From: Rhodothermales bacterium
Lineage (GTDB): Bacteria > Bacteroidota > Rhodothermia > Rhodothermales > JANQRZ01
Assembly: GCA_039944855.1 (NCBI GenBank)
Contig: JBDUXZ010000037.1
Span: forward strand, 124,001-188,000
DNA length: 64,000 bases
Reading direction: 5' to 3'
Below, piece by piece: positions 1 to 7,574 of the stretch. Below the pieces are notes generated by a model. It searched no databases. It was not told the DNA's origin and saw only the letters and a list, made by a program, of their open reading frames with translations. The translations under genes were made by a program, and so were the position numbers. Positions within the stretch are counted from its first letter, which is position 1, and the number at the start of each line of letters is the position of its first letter.

Positions 1-1
1 G

Positions 2-388
2 TTCGTAACCGATCCTAATGAGGTGCCAAACCTCATTCAGGACCTTGGGCAACTACCACCTAGAGAGTTTCAACCGCACCCTGAGTCTTTAGCCATAGCA
101 GAACAAGGGCGAAAGCAGAGAGAGAAGGACCTCCGTGAGCGCCAGAACTGGCCTGAACTAGAGCGAGACCTGCCAGCTTCGAAGCCAGACCTCAAGCGCC
201 TGTTCAGCCATGTTAGATCTGCTATCAGCTCAGAGGGCTGCGACCACACGCTCAGGCACACTCTCTCTTGCTCAGCAGCTAATAATTTGCCTGAACAACC
301 CTTAGTCACGTGGCTTCAGCACGGAGGCGGATACTGCGACTGCGAGGTGATCGCCAACGTCGCTGAAATGTGGGAATGGCGGCTGTGA
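2..388 (+). CDS. DUF2695 family protein, 5' end cut by window edge
   Basis: The reading frame is open to the window edge, so the gene probably starts upstream; the first start codon inside the window is a GTG at 23. The C-terminal half matches what I know of the DUF2695 family: a GCDHTLRHT motif followed by WLQHGGGYCDCEVIANV near the end. The Cys/His pattern suggests metal binding, but no function is known to me for the family. The middle is a charged, probably helical segment rich in Arg, Glu and Lys. The gene is the first of a same-strand series of small orphan genes in a lower-GC island, and it is followed by an intergenic tract whose sequence recurs twice further right. Confidence 0.75.
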   Translation, partial: FVTDPNEVPNLIQDLGQLPPREFQPHPESLAIAEQGRKQREKDLRERQNWPELERDLPASKPDLKRLFSHVRSAISSEGCDHTLRHTLSCSAANNLPEQPLVTWLQHGGGYCDCEVIANVAEMWEWRL

Positions 389-460
389 CAAGGCTGCGCC
401 ACGTGGGCATAGCCAGCCTCCCCACCCGCCTTAGGGCACTACAGCCTTGCCTCTTTCCAC

Positions 461-500
461 CGCCAGCGTCTACGTTGCCTCATCCAACCGCTTCGATACC
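461..500 (+). repeat. Intergenic repeat copy 1 (attC-like candidate)
   Basis: This stretch starts CGCCAGCGTCTACGTTGCC and aligns with 2059-2090 and more weakly with 3704-3735, each in the gap before a plus-strand gene. Around copy 1, ACAAGG just after the upstream stop (about 388-393) can pair with CCTTGT at 521-526, and GCGGCTTAA at 505-513 resembles the inner box of integron attC sites. The pairing is imperfect and the whole unit (about 147 bases) is long for an attC, so a shared regulatory element is also possible. Confidence 0.4.
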
Positions 501-543
501 CGGTGCGGCTTAAGTGCCACCTTGTTATACCGCCCTCCGACCT

Positions 544-1230
544 GTGTACACTGATTCCCCGTTGAGGCCAGGTGTTCTGATCGTTGACGACGATGCCATC
601 GTCCGTTCAGTCTGGGCGAAGTTGCTAGAGGATAATGGCTTTTCGACGGTCGAAGCGAAAGACGGAATTGAAGCAATCGAAAAGCTGTCTGCAGCACAGG
701 AAGGCATCCACGTGATTTTGCTAGATCGCATGATGCCCAGGATGACCGGGGACGAATTCCTTAAGCACATTATCAATACTCACCGCTGCCACGTATCGGT
801 TATTATGATAACAGCTTACGATTCAGAAGAAAGCAAGCTTAAGTTCTATGGCCTGCGGTCTGAATACGTAATTCCGCACCGATATATTCCGAAGCCATCA
901 AATTGGGAAAGCCTTTTGTCGAACGTTAGAAGCTCTGCCGATTCGGCAATAGATAGACGTAATAACACAAGCAATTCAGAAATGTCTCGAATGCGAGATG
1001 ATATCCAGAGGCTACACGAGAATACCTTAGCCATGCAGAGATTACTAGCAGAGCTTCCTACAAAGACACAAGTTGAGGGTATACGTGCTGAGATGGCGAA
1101 GCATAATAGAAGCTTTCTGTCAGAGATTGGAATGGATTTGATTAGGGCGCTTGTCATAGCCGCTGCAATAGTTGCTATTCTCTCCTTAGGATTGCCAGAT
1201 CTGATTCAGAGACTTATTGGGGCGGTATAG
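544..1230 (+). CDS. Receiver-domain protein with C-terminal membrane segment
   Basis: Residues 10-130 form a two-component receiver domain: the LIVDDD acidic pair, the phospho-acceptor Asp in VILLDRMMP, Thr in VIMITAYD and Lys in YIPKPSNW are all present. No DNA-binding or enzymatic output domain follows. Instead there is a helical linker (about 140-195) and one hydrophobic segment near the end (DLIRALVIAAAIVAILSLG). The protein would therefore be tethered to the inner membrane by its tail. I chose the GTG at 544; a TTG at 562 is equally plausible, and an earlier GTG at 514 lies inside the putative recombination site. No histidine kinase is adjacent. The family of the tail is not recognised. 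Confidence 0.8.
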   Translation: MYTDSPLRPGVLIVDDDAIVRSVWAKLLEDNGFSTVEAKDGIEAIEKLSAAQEGIHVILLDRMMPRMTGDEFLKHIINTHRCHVSVIMITAYDSEESKLKFYGLRSEYVIPHRYIPKPSNWESLLSNVRSSADSAIDRRNNTSNSEMSRMRDDIQRLHENTLAMQRLLAELPTKTQVEGIRAEMAKHNRSFLSEIGMDLIRALVIAAAIVAILSLGLPDLIQRLIGAV

Positions 1231-1306
1231 TCTGTTGAGATCGAGTGGCATTCCGCCGCTCCAGGAGTACCAGCCCATTGCTGCATAGGATCATGTGGGT
1301 ACTTGC

Positions 1307-1636
1307 ATGTTGAACCGTGGCGCCCTCATCGTCCGCCCCGCGCAACCGTACCTCGATTGGGCCGCCAGCTTGGACGACTCCGGCATCCTACCGGACCCCC
1401 ACGACGAGGTGACCATCTACTTGGTCCCGGAATACGAAGACGACCTAGAAGCAGATAAGGTGCTCAAGCGGGTGTACGCCGAAGTCTTCGAGCGCGAGCT
1501 GTTCGGGTGGTGCACCGACGAATCCCTCTGGCCAAAGCGCCGGACCCTCGCCCTCTTCAAGGCGTGGTTCACCGTCGAGATGCACTCCATCGTAGAGGAT
1601 CTAAGCAACGCTCCCCTAGTCGATGACGACATCTAG
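1307..1636 (+). CDS. Hypothetical protein, 109 aa
   Basis: The protein begins MLNRGALIVRPAQPYLDW and resembles small orphan proteins of unknown function that start with a similar 'R-A-x-V-x-P-x-Q-P-[FY]-x-D-W' segment; I know no experimentally supported role. It is acidic, without a signal peptide or membrane helix, and ends in DDDI. The ATG at 1307 is preferred over a GTG at 1295 because the conserved-looking segment begins there. It sits 76 bases after the receiver-domain gene, on the same strand. A long non-coding gap follows. Confidence 0.65.
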   Translation: MLNRGALIVRPAQPYLDWAASLDDSGILPDPHDEVTIYLVPEYEDDLEADKVLKRVYAEVFERELFGWCTDESLWPKRRTLALFKAWFTVEMHSIVEDLSNAPLVDDDI

Positions 1637-2198
1637 ATGGGCAGCAGATGGGTATGGAAGCCTCAGCTAGGTTGTGACGTAGCTGCAACGGGAATCAACT
1701 GATTGACTCAGGATTAACGCAAGCTATTTATCCCATTATCGTGACAGTCGGATTTACGTGCCCCACCGGATTTGGCCAACAAGAGGGGTATAAATCGTCC
1801 TTTTTAGCTTACTAATCCACATTCTCGATCACCGGCCGTTGCTCTTCACACAAACCCAACGACCATAAAGAGAAGATACATAGATAGATGACAAACCACT
1901 AGAGAAGAATATATAGATCGAGTAAGGAGGCTAGACAGACGACACAGTCTAAGAAGACAGACTACGACAAGCATCTATAAGAGACAACTAAGCAGACTAA
2001 TAGAGCTGTTTTTTTCACACGCTGACCTTTTATCGCCGCATTCCCGCTAGAGCACGTTCGCCAGCGTCTATGTTTTCTAAACCAACCGCTCCGTCTCGTG
2101 CTGCATCTGAGTGACGGAATGTTATGTTAGGCCGCTTCAGAGACGGTATAAAAATACAATCACGTCTAAGCTACGGCACTTGGCAATCAGCAATAGAG
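1637..2198. other. Non-coding gap with purine-rich tract
   Basis: No credible gene is seen in this 560-base gap. About 1861-2005 is extremely A/G rich (roughly half A, few T) and full of TAG/TAA triplets, ending in a run of seven T at about 2006-2012. The right part (2059-2132) contains the second copy of the shared intergenic repeat and a GTTAGGC heptamer at 2126-2132, which has the form of an integron R' core box. Confidence 0.6.
2059..2132 (+). repeat. Intergenic repeat copy 2 (attC-like candidate)
   Basis: CGCCAGCGTCTATG at 2059 matches copy 1 at 461, and CCAACCGCT recurs at the same spacing in both. The copy ends near a GTTAGGC heptamer that would fit the GTTRRRY recombination core. The partner RYYYAAC box at the left end was not found, so this is only a candidate recombination site. 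Confidence 0.35.
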
Positions 2199-3641
2199 AT
2201 GGAACCTGACGACACGACGCCCACCACCTCCGTAACTCGGGCCGATATCCAAGCTATCAGTCCTTTCACCCAAGGACTGAACACATTCCTTGTTAGCCAC
2301 GGCCTACCCACAGACAACGTGCTTGTCAGTGTAGAGGAGAGACGCAGGGTCATTGGAAACATCGGGGACGCTCTGACTAGGCTGGACACCGACCAGCGAG
2401 GACGTGCCCTTTACGTCTCCAAATTCACTGCTGCCGTAGCTGCAGGGCTTTTTGATGCAGCCCTCACCTACCTGTGGGATGAGACGGTCCAAGAATTACG
2501 GCGCCGAATCGCGCACTACGACCTCTCGTATTTCTTCGATGTTGCTGTAAAGAGTCCGGACAAACGGAAAAGACTTCGGACAGCCGACGACCTCGACAAG
2601 ATCGACGACGCCGAGCTACTCGAAGGAGCTCGAGAGATTGGCCTGATCTCAAATGTGGGCTACCGTCAACTAGATCACATCCGATACATCAGGAATTGGG
2701 CCAGCGCTGCTCACCCAAACCAGCATGAGTTGACCGGTCTCCAGCTAGTAGCATGGCTCGAGACATGCATCTTGGAAGTTGTGGCGCTCCCGCTCTCTGT
2801 TGTCGTCGTACAGGTCAAGCAACTGCTTGTTAACGTTAAGGCGTCTGCCTTAGACGAAACTAGAGCGAATCAAGCTGGCGCGTTCTTCGCCGATCTAGAT
2901 AGAGAGCGCGCGGAGAGCTTGGCGAGTGGATTCTTCGGCATCTACGTCGATCCTGATTCGACAGAACAGACGAGACAGAACGTCCGGTTCCTACTGCCTA
3001 GGCTCTGGCCATTGCTGAATGACGACGCAAGGAGACAGCTTGGCGTTCGCTATGCGCAGCACGTAGCCAATGGCGACGAACAGCCAGCTACCCTTGCAAG
3101 AGCCTTTCTTGACGTAGTCGACGCGGCAACGTACATCCCCGATCCAATTCGGGCCGCAGAAATCCAAGAGGCGCTTCAGGACCTGCTCCGCGTGCACAGA
3201 GCCAACCTCAACAACTTCTACAACGAGCCTGCTTTCGCAAAGAGGCTTAGCGCGGTAGCGGGGGCCACCGGTTCTATCCCTGATGCCGTTGAGCCGGAGT
3301 ACGTTCGCGCCCTTGTGGAGGTGTTTCTTACAAACGGCCACGGAATCGCTTGGAATGCTGAACCAATCTACAAGGCACTGATTGAGCAGCTCACTCCACA
3401 GCAAGCAGCACGAGCTCTCATCTCCTTCACGGATCAAACGATAGCTACGAAACTCCAGCGCCAACTCAGCCGGACCAAGTTTGCAGAGTTGCTTACCCTC
3501 ATTGAGAACAAGCTTGCGTCTCCCATAGCGCGAGAACTGCTCGCCGCTGTACGGGCTTTCACGGGCCCATTTGAGAAAATGGGCAACGATTCAACTGTTC
3601 AGCGCCGTGTCGCCGTGCTTAGGGAAGTATTGGGGTTATGA
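2199..3641 (+). CDS. Large HEPN-motif protein, candidate defence effector
   Basis: This 480-residue cytoplasmic protein has no signal peptide and is predicted by eye to be almost wholly helical. About residues 185-200 contain RNWASAAH, an Arg-Asn-x5-His arrangement that fits the Rx4-6H active site of HEPN ribonucleases. The preceding segment (YRQLDHIRYIRNW) is typical of the second helix of such domains. The C-terminal 250 residues are helical repeats that I do not recognise. The ATG at 2199 is chosen because an upstream in-frame ATG at 2124 overlaps the putative recombination core. It lies just upstream of the SIR2-APAZ/Argonaute operon, which fits an abortive-infection role, but this is inference. 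Confidence 0.65.
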   Translation: MEPDDTTPTTSVTRADIQAISPFTQGLNTFLVSHGLPTDNVLVSVEERRRVIGNIGDALTRLDTDQRGRALYVSKFTAAVAAGLFDAALTYLWDETVQELRRRIAHYDLSYFFDVAVKSPDKRKRLRTADDLDKIDDAELLEGAREIGLISNVGYRQLDHIRYIRNWASAAHPNQHELTGLQLVAWLETCILEVVALPLSVVVVQVKQLLVNVKASALDETRANQAGAFFADLDRERAESLASGFFGIYVDPDSTEQTRQNVRFLLPRLWPLLNDDARRQLGVRYAQHVANGDEQPATLARAFLDVVDAATYIPDPIRAAEIQEALQDLLRVHRANLNNFYNEPAFAKRLSAVAGATGSIPDAVEPEYVRALVEVFLTNGHGIAWNAEPIYKALIEQLTPQQAARALISFTDQTIATKLQRQLSRTKFAELLTLIENKLASPIARELLAAVRAFTGPFEKMGNDSTVQRRVAVLREVLGL

Positions 3642-3703
3642 CGCCCAACGCCCCTGCCGCTTCACGCCTGTAGCATGCTGAGGCGTCCTTGCTTCGTCCG
3701 AGC

Positions 3704-3735
3704 GTCGGCGTCTACTTTGCATGCTCTACCGACTG
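3704..3735 (+). repeat. Intergenic repeat copy 3 (divergent)
   Basis: GTCGGCGTCTACTTTGC at 3704 aligns with the core of the repeats at 461 and 2059, and CTACCGACTG follows at the position of CCAACCGCT. A GCCCAAC box at 3643-3649, directly after the upstream stop codon, has the RYYYAAC form expected at the left end of an attC site. No matching right-hand core was found. Confidence 0.3.
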
Positions 3736-3858
3736 TGCGCATGGGGCGGCTGAACATCGATCCGTACGGCCCCCGCATCTCGCTCTGTTGAAGCAGGCCA
3801 TGATTCGATAAGGTGGCTCCTTGTAGTCTAGCTTTTCGCATCGCCAATCTCAGACAGC

Positions 3859-5589
3859 ATGGATGTTGCTTCTTTTTTGAGGACGTTCTCCGTTCGGTCG
3901 GAACGGATCATGTGGTTTCTCGGAGCGGGCGCTTCCCTCTCGGCAGGAATACCGACTGCGTGGAACATGATATGGGAGTTCAAGCGGGCGCTCTTCTGCT
4001 CGGAGCAGCGCGTTCCGATCTCTCACGTCGAGAATCTTAACGACGAGCGGGTCAGGCTCCGTATCCAATCGTACCTCGATGATCGAGGGGACTGTCCCAC
4101 CCAAAATGCCCCCGATGAGTACTCCTTCTACTTCGAGCGGGTGTATCCAAGCGCAGGGGACCGTCAGCATTACATCGACCAGTTGGTCAGGAAAGGGTCG
4201 CCTTCATACGGACACATTGTTCTCGCTTCTCTCCTCCGTACTGGCCGGTCTAACGTGGTCTGGACTACCAATTTTGACCGGGTACTTGAGGACGCTATCC
4301 TTCCCTTACTCGAAAGCAGCGGCGATCTCGTCGTTGCGGATCTCGCTCATACAGCACTCGGAACGGAGGCTCTTAGGAAGCACAACTATCCTCTGTACGT
4401 CAAGCTCCACGGGGACTTCCAGTCGAAGGAGCTAAAGAATATTGCAGACGAGTTGCAGAGTCAGGACGCGACCCACCGCAGGAACCTGATTCAGGCGTGC
4501 GGCGGACGGGGGCTTGCCGTTGTCGGTTTCAGCGGCCGGGACAACTCCATCATGGACACCCTTGAGGAAGCAATTGACGATGGTCACGGCTACCCTGACG
4601 GGCTTTTCTGGTTCTCGAAAACAGGGGCACCGGTCTTCAGTCGAGTGACACAATTAATTGAGAAGGCGCGTTCTGCGGGGATCGAGGCCTACCTCATTGA
4701 GTCGGAAACGTTCGATGAATTGATGGGCGACCTGTTAGTCTTAGAAGACAAGAAGGATTGGTCGGAGAAGGTGTTGAAGCGGCTCGACAGCCAACGCCCC
4801 CGGTTGTCAAATGCTCTGGTTCCTTCATGGGAGGGGACGTGGCCTGTCCTTCGCTTCAACGCTCTCCGCGTGGAGGCTTGGCCCGCGACCTGTCGCTTGA
4901 TCAAGTGCGGAGTTGGCGGTCAGAAGGAGGTTTACGAGGCCATCGAGGCGACAGGAGCTGAAGTCGTTGCTGTTCGACGGCGGGTCGGAGTGCTCGTCTT
5001 CGGGAGCGACTCCGAGGTTGACAAAGCATTCGGGAGCTACAAAATCGACCACCGCGACCTCTATACAATCCAAGACCACCACCTCAAAGACTCGTACCAA
5101 GAGCATGACCTTCTTTACCAAGCCTTAGCCCAAGCCATTGGACGAGAACTGCCAGTGTACGTGCGTCGGAAGGGGCGGAGAAGATTTATTGTCGCTGACC
5201 CTGCGGCTCAGAATGAACCGTCGTACCGGCCCCTCAAAAAGACTGCACGCTCACTTGGGGGGCAGGTGCCAGGTACTAAGGTGAGGTGGGCGCACGCTGT
5301 CCGAATCCGTCTCGACTACAAGAGTGACAGGTTGTGGCTCCTTCTAGAACCAACGCTCTGGTTCGAATCCCCCGGTGACGCTGCACTGGCAGACAGAGCC
5401 AAGGAGTTTAGGCGTGATAAGCTCGCAAAGCTCTACAACAGCCAATTCAACGACCTAATCGTCGGCTGGGCCTTCCTGCTCTGCGGGGGGAGAGGCACAT
5501 CCAAGATCCAGGCATTCGGCATCGCTGATGGGGTAGATGCCTCGTTCTTAATCACTTCCATCACTGCATTTAGCCACCGCACGGCATGA
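3859..5589 (+). CDS. SIR2-APAZ protein of a short prokaryotic Argonaute (SPARSA) system
   Basis: The N-terminal half (about 15-270) is a SIR2-type NADase. The nucleotide-binding GAGAS is at 22-26, catalytic Asn138 lies in WTTNFD, catalytic His184 in KLHGD, and GFSGRDNS is at 223-230. The C-terminal half (about 300-576) has the APAZ pattern, including LWLLLEPTLWFE and the KLYNSQFNDLIVGWAF segment, which in related systems replaces the Argonaute N-PAZ lobe and docks onto the pAgo. Known relatives deplete NAD+ and kill the cell after guide-directed sensing of invading plasmid or phage nucleic acid. The stop overlaps the next gene in an ATGA, so the two are translationally coupled. GC is lower than in the 3' two-thirds of the window. 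Confidence 0.93.
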   Translation: MDVASFLRTFSVRSERIMWFLGAGASLSAGIPTAWNMIWEFKRALFCSEQRVPISHVENLNDERVRLRIQSYLDDRGDCPTQNAPDEYSFYFERVYPSAGDRQHYIDQLVRKGSPSYGHIVLASLLRTGRSNVVWTTNFDRVLEDAILPLLESSGDLVVADLAHTALGTEALRKHNYPLYVKLHGDFQSKELKNIADELQSQDATHRRNLIQACGGRGLAVVGFSGRDNSIMDTLEEAIDDGHGYPDGLFWFSKTGAPVFSRVTQLIEKARSAGIEAYLIESETFDELMGDLLVLEDKKDWSEKVLKRLDSQRPRLSNALVPSWEGTWPVLRFNALRVEAWPATCRLIKCGVGGQKEVYEAIEATGAEVVAVRRRVGVLVFGSDSEVDKAFGSYKIDHRDLYTIQDHHLKDSYQEHDLLYQALAQAIGRELPVYVRRKGRRRFIVADPAAQNEPSYRPLKKTARSLGGQVPGTKVRWAHAVRIRLDYKSDRLWLLLEPTLWFESPGDAALADRAKEFRRDKLAKLYNSQFNDLIVGWAFLLCGGRGTSKIQAFGIADGVDASFLITSITAFSHRTA

Positions 5590-7037
5590 GCGAGACAACT
5601 GCATCTTCTTTTGCCTTACCCGCCCACGGACTGCTTGGGGAGCCCGAATTGCTGTTTCACCCCGACCGGGGCAACGATACCGATATCCACCCTCTCAACG
5701 GCCTGCTCCGGTACGGCCCTTACAGCCGCTCCCTGATCAATGGCGTCTTGGACCCCATCCGGGTCGGTCTAGTCGTGCCTCCCCATACGCGTGGGGTTAT
5801 TAAGCACCTGCTGGAGGAGTTGGAATCACCGCAGAGACCACAGGAGAGACAGAAATACCTGCCTCCCTACCCCGGCTTTGCCAAAATCTTCGGGCTCCGA
5901 ATTGTGCCTGCTTCATCTTCCACATGGATACAGCTCCCCGACGACATCGATAGTAGGATCATCGATGCTGAGAAACCGCACCTCGTGCTGGCTGAGGAAT
6001 TGACGAAGTCGATTAAGGCCATATGGAACAATGGTAGACAGGAGTGCGACGTTCTCCTGATCTACCTCCCCGACCGGTGGCATACCGCGTTCTATGGACC
6101 AGAGGGCGATGACTTTGACCTCCACGACCATGTGAAGGCAGTGGCGGCGCAACTCAAGGTGCCGACGCAAATCATCCAAGAAGAGAGCGCGCTGACTTAC
6201 AGGTGCCGCGCAAGCGTTATGTGGAGGCTGGGGCTTGCCCTGTACTGCAAAGCCGGCGGTGTGCCGTGGAAGCTAGCAGGGTCGGCACCCGAGGCCGCAT
6301 ATATCGGCCTTAGCTACGCCGTAAGGCCAAAGAAGTCCAAGGGGGCGCGGTTCGTCACATGTTGCAGTCAAGTTTTCGACTCCGACGGAGCAGGGTTAGA
6401 GTTCCTGACTTACGACACTGACGAGGCCTATGTCGAACGACGGAACCCGTACTTGACTAGGAACGAGATGATGAGAGTGATGGCAAGGAGCCTCAGCCTC
6501 TATCAACACCGCCACGGTGGAAGAAGTCCTAAAAGGATCGTCGTACACAAAACGACCGAATTCAAGGATGACGAGGTTGAAGGGTGTTTTGACGCCTTCA
6601 GGGCAACCGGCGAGGTTGACCTCGTCCAAGTGATAAAGAGCGCTGCATGGAAGGGCGTGCTCATTGATGAACCGACGAGCGGCCGCAGGGGGCAGCCCGC
6701 TCGGTTCCCGTGCCGAAGGGGATCGTTTTTGCCTCTGACGGGGCGTGATGCGCTGTTGTGGACCCAAGGGAACGTCCCCGAGGCTGCAAGAGGAAGGGAC
6801 TACTACAAAGAGGGCAAGGGAATCCCTACACCACTGCTACTACGGCGATTCGCGGGTCATGGAGCATGGGATGAGACCTGTAGGGCCACACTTGGTTTAA
6901 CGAAGATGAACTGGAACAACGACAGTCTGTACGACCGGCTCCCCGTGACGCTGGAGTATTCCGATGCTCTTGCTAGCGTGATCAAGCGTTTCCCTGCTGC
7001 GTCAAATGGACTGTACCAGTTTCGGTACTTCATGTAG
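5586..7037 (+). CDS. Short prokaryotic Argonaute (MID-PIWI), catalytically inactive
   Basis: At 483 residues this has the size of short pAgos, which consist only of MID and PIWI lobes. The MID region includes CDVLLIYLPD (154-163) and the guide 5'-end pocket segment around TYRCRASVMWRLGLALYCKAGG. The PIWI lobe follows with AYIGLSYAV (238-246), where catalytic Argonautes have an Asp and this one has Ser. No DEDX tetrad is evident, so it should bind guide and target but not cut. The C-terminus ends in YQFRYFM, an aromatic hydrophobic tail usual for the family. It starts inside the stop of the SIR2-APAZ gene. Together they form a SPARSA-type abortive-infection module. Confidence 0.93.
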   Translation: MSETTASSFALPAHGLLGEPELLFHPDRGNDTDIHPLNGLLRYGPYSRSLINGVLDPIRVGLVVPPHTRGVIKHLLEELESPQRPQERQKYLPPYPGFAKIFGLRIVPASSSTWIQLPDDIDSRIIDAEKPHLVLAEELTKSIKAIWNNGRQECDVLLIYLPDRWHTAFYGPEGDDFDLHDHVKAVAAQLKVPTQIIQEESALTYRCRASVMWRLGLALYCKAGGVPWKLAGSAPEAAYIGLSYAVRPKKSKGARFVTCCSQVFDSDGAGLEFLTYDTDEAYVERRNPYLTRNEMMRVMARSLSLYQHRHGGRSPKRIVVHKTTEFKDDEVEGCFDAFRATGEVDLVQVIKSAAWKGVLIDEPTSGRRGQPARFPCRRGSFLPLTGRDALLWTQGNVPEAARGRDYYKEGKGIPTPLLLRRFAGHGAWDETCRATLGLTKMNWNNDSLYDRLPVTLEYSDALASVIKRFPAASNGLYQFRYFM

Positions 7038-7056
7038 TATGTACTTCATGTAGTAT
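7025..7056 (+). repeat. Perfect 16-bp tandem duplication at the Argonaute stop codon
   Basis: GTACTTCATGTAGTAT occurs twice head to tail (7025-7040 and 7041-7056). The first copy contains the last codons and stop of the Argonaute gene; the second repeats them out of context. It looks like the scar of a local rearrangement that joined the operon to the truncated nuclease gene on its right. Confidence 0.85.
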
Positions 7057-7514
7057 TTGGCACTACTTATCAAACCCACCACCGTTCTTGGCAGTCTTAC
7101 TCACACTTCAAGCTCAAGGGTGCGCTCCCGCTCCAATTCGACGAAGTGACGACGCGAACAATCGAGTACATCGACGTGCTCTGGCTGCAGAAGAACGCCA
7201 TCGTAGCTGCCTTCGAGGTGGAGAGCACGACGTCCATCTACTCCGGCCTTCTCAGGATGTCGGACCTCATCTCGATGCAGCCGAACCTCAGCATTCCCTT
7301 GTACCTCGTCGCGTCGGATGACCGGCGAAACAAGGTGTTCGAGGAGGTCAACCACCCGACCTTCTCCCGCCTCGCTCCCCCTTTGGTCGATGTCTGTCGC
7401 TACATCGCGTTCGAGACGCTGAAGGACCGGTTAGCGGCCGCTGGCGACTTCATCAAGTACCTGAAGCCGGAGTTCCTACAAGAGCTGTCCGAAGAGTGCG
7501 CACTTGAGGAATGA
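7038..7514 (+). pseudogene. 5'-truncated PD-(D/E)xK-like nuclease fragment
   Basis: The frame is open directly from the Argonaute stop but has no good start; a GTG at 7146 would give only 122 residues. Sequence similarity to coding DNA begins upstream of that GTG (FKLKGALPLQFDEVTTRT), so the N-terminal part appears lost. The remaining protein carries IDVLWL followed by AAFEVESTTSIYSGLLRMSDL. This resembles the C-terminal domain of restriction-like proteins, with a possible Asp...Glu-x-Glu variant of the PD-(D/E)xK core. I infer a decayed restriction or defence gene whose 5' part was removed when the present junction formed. It may still be expressed as a short protein. Confidence 0.6.
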
Positions 7515-7574
7515 CGGTTGTTCATGTGCTGCGACCGCCCGGGTCACCGCGACACGCGCGTGCTGGCAAATCGG

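Noticed and set aside
2124-2198. Earlier start codon (2124) for the HEPN-like gene
   Set aside because: It lies on the putative GTTAGGC recombination core, and the added 25 residues have no protein-like conservation; 2199 is preferred, though not proven.
7088-7321. Alternative plus-strand frame of 77 codons overlapping the nuclease fragment
   Set aside because: The other frame encodes the recognisable IDVLWL and AAFEVE segments, so this one is a shadow.
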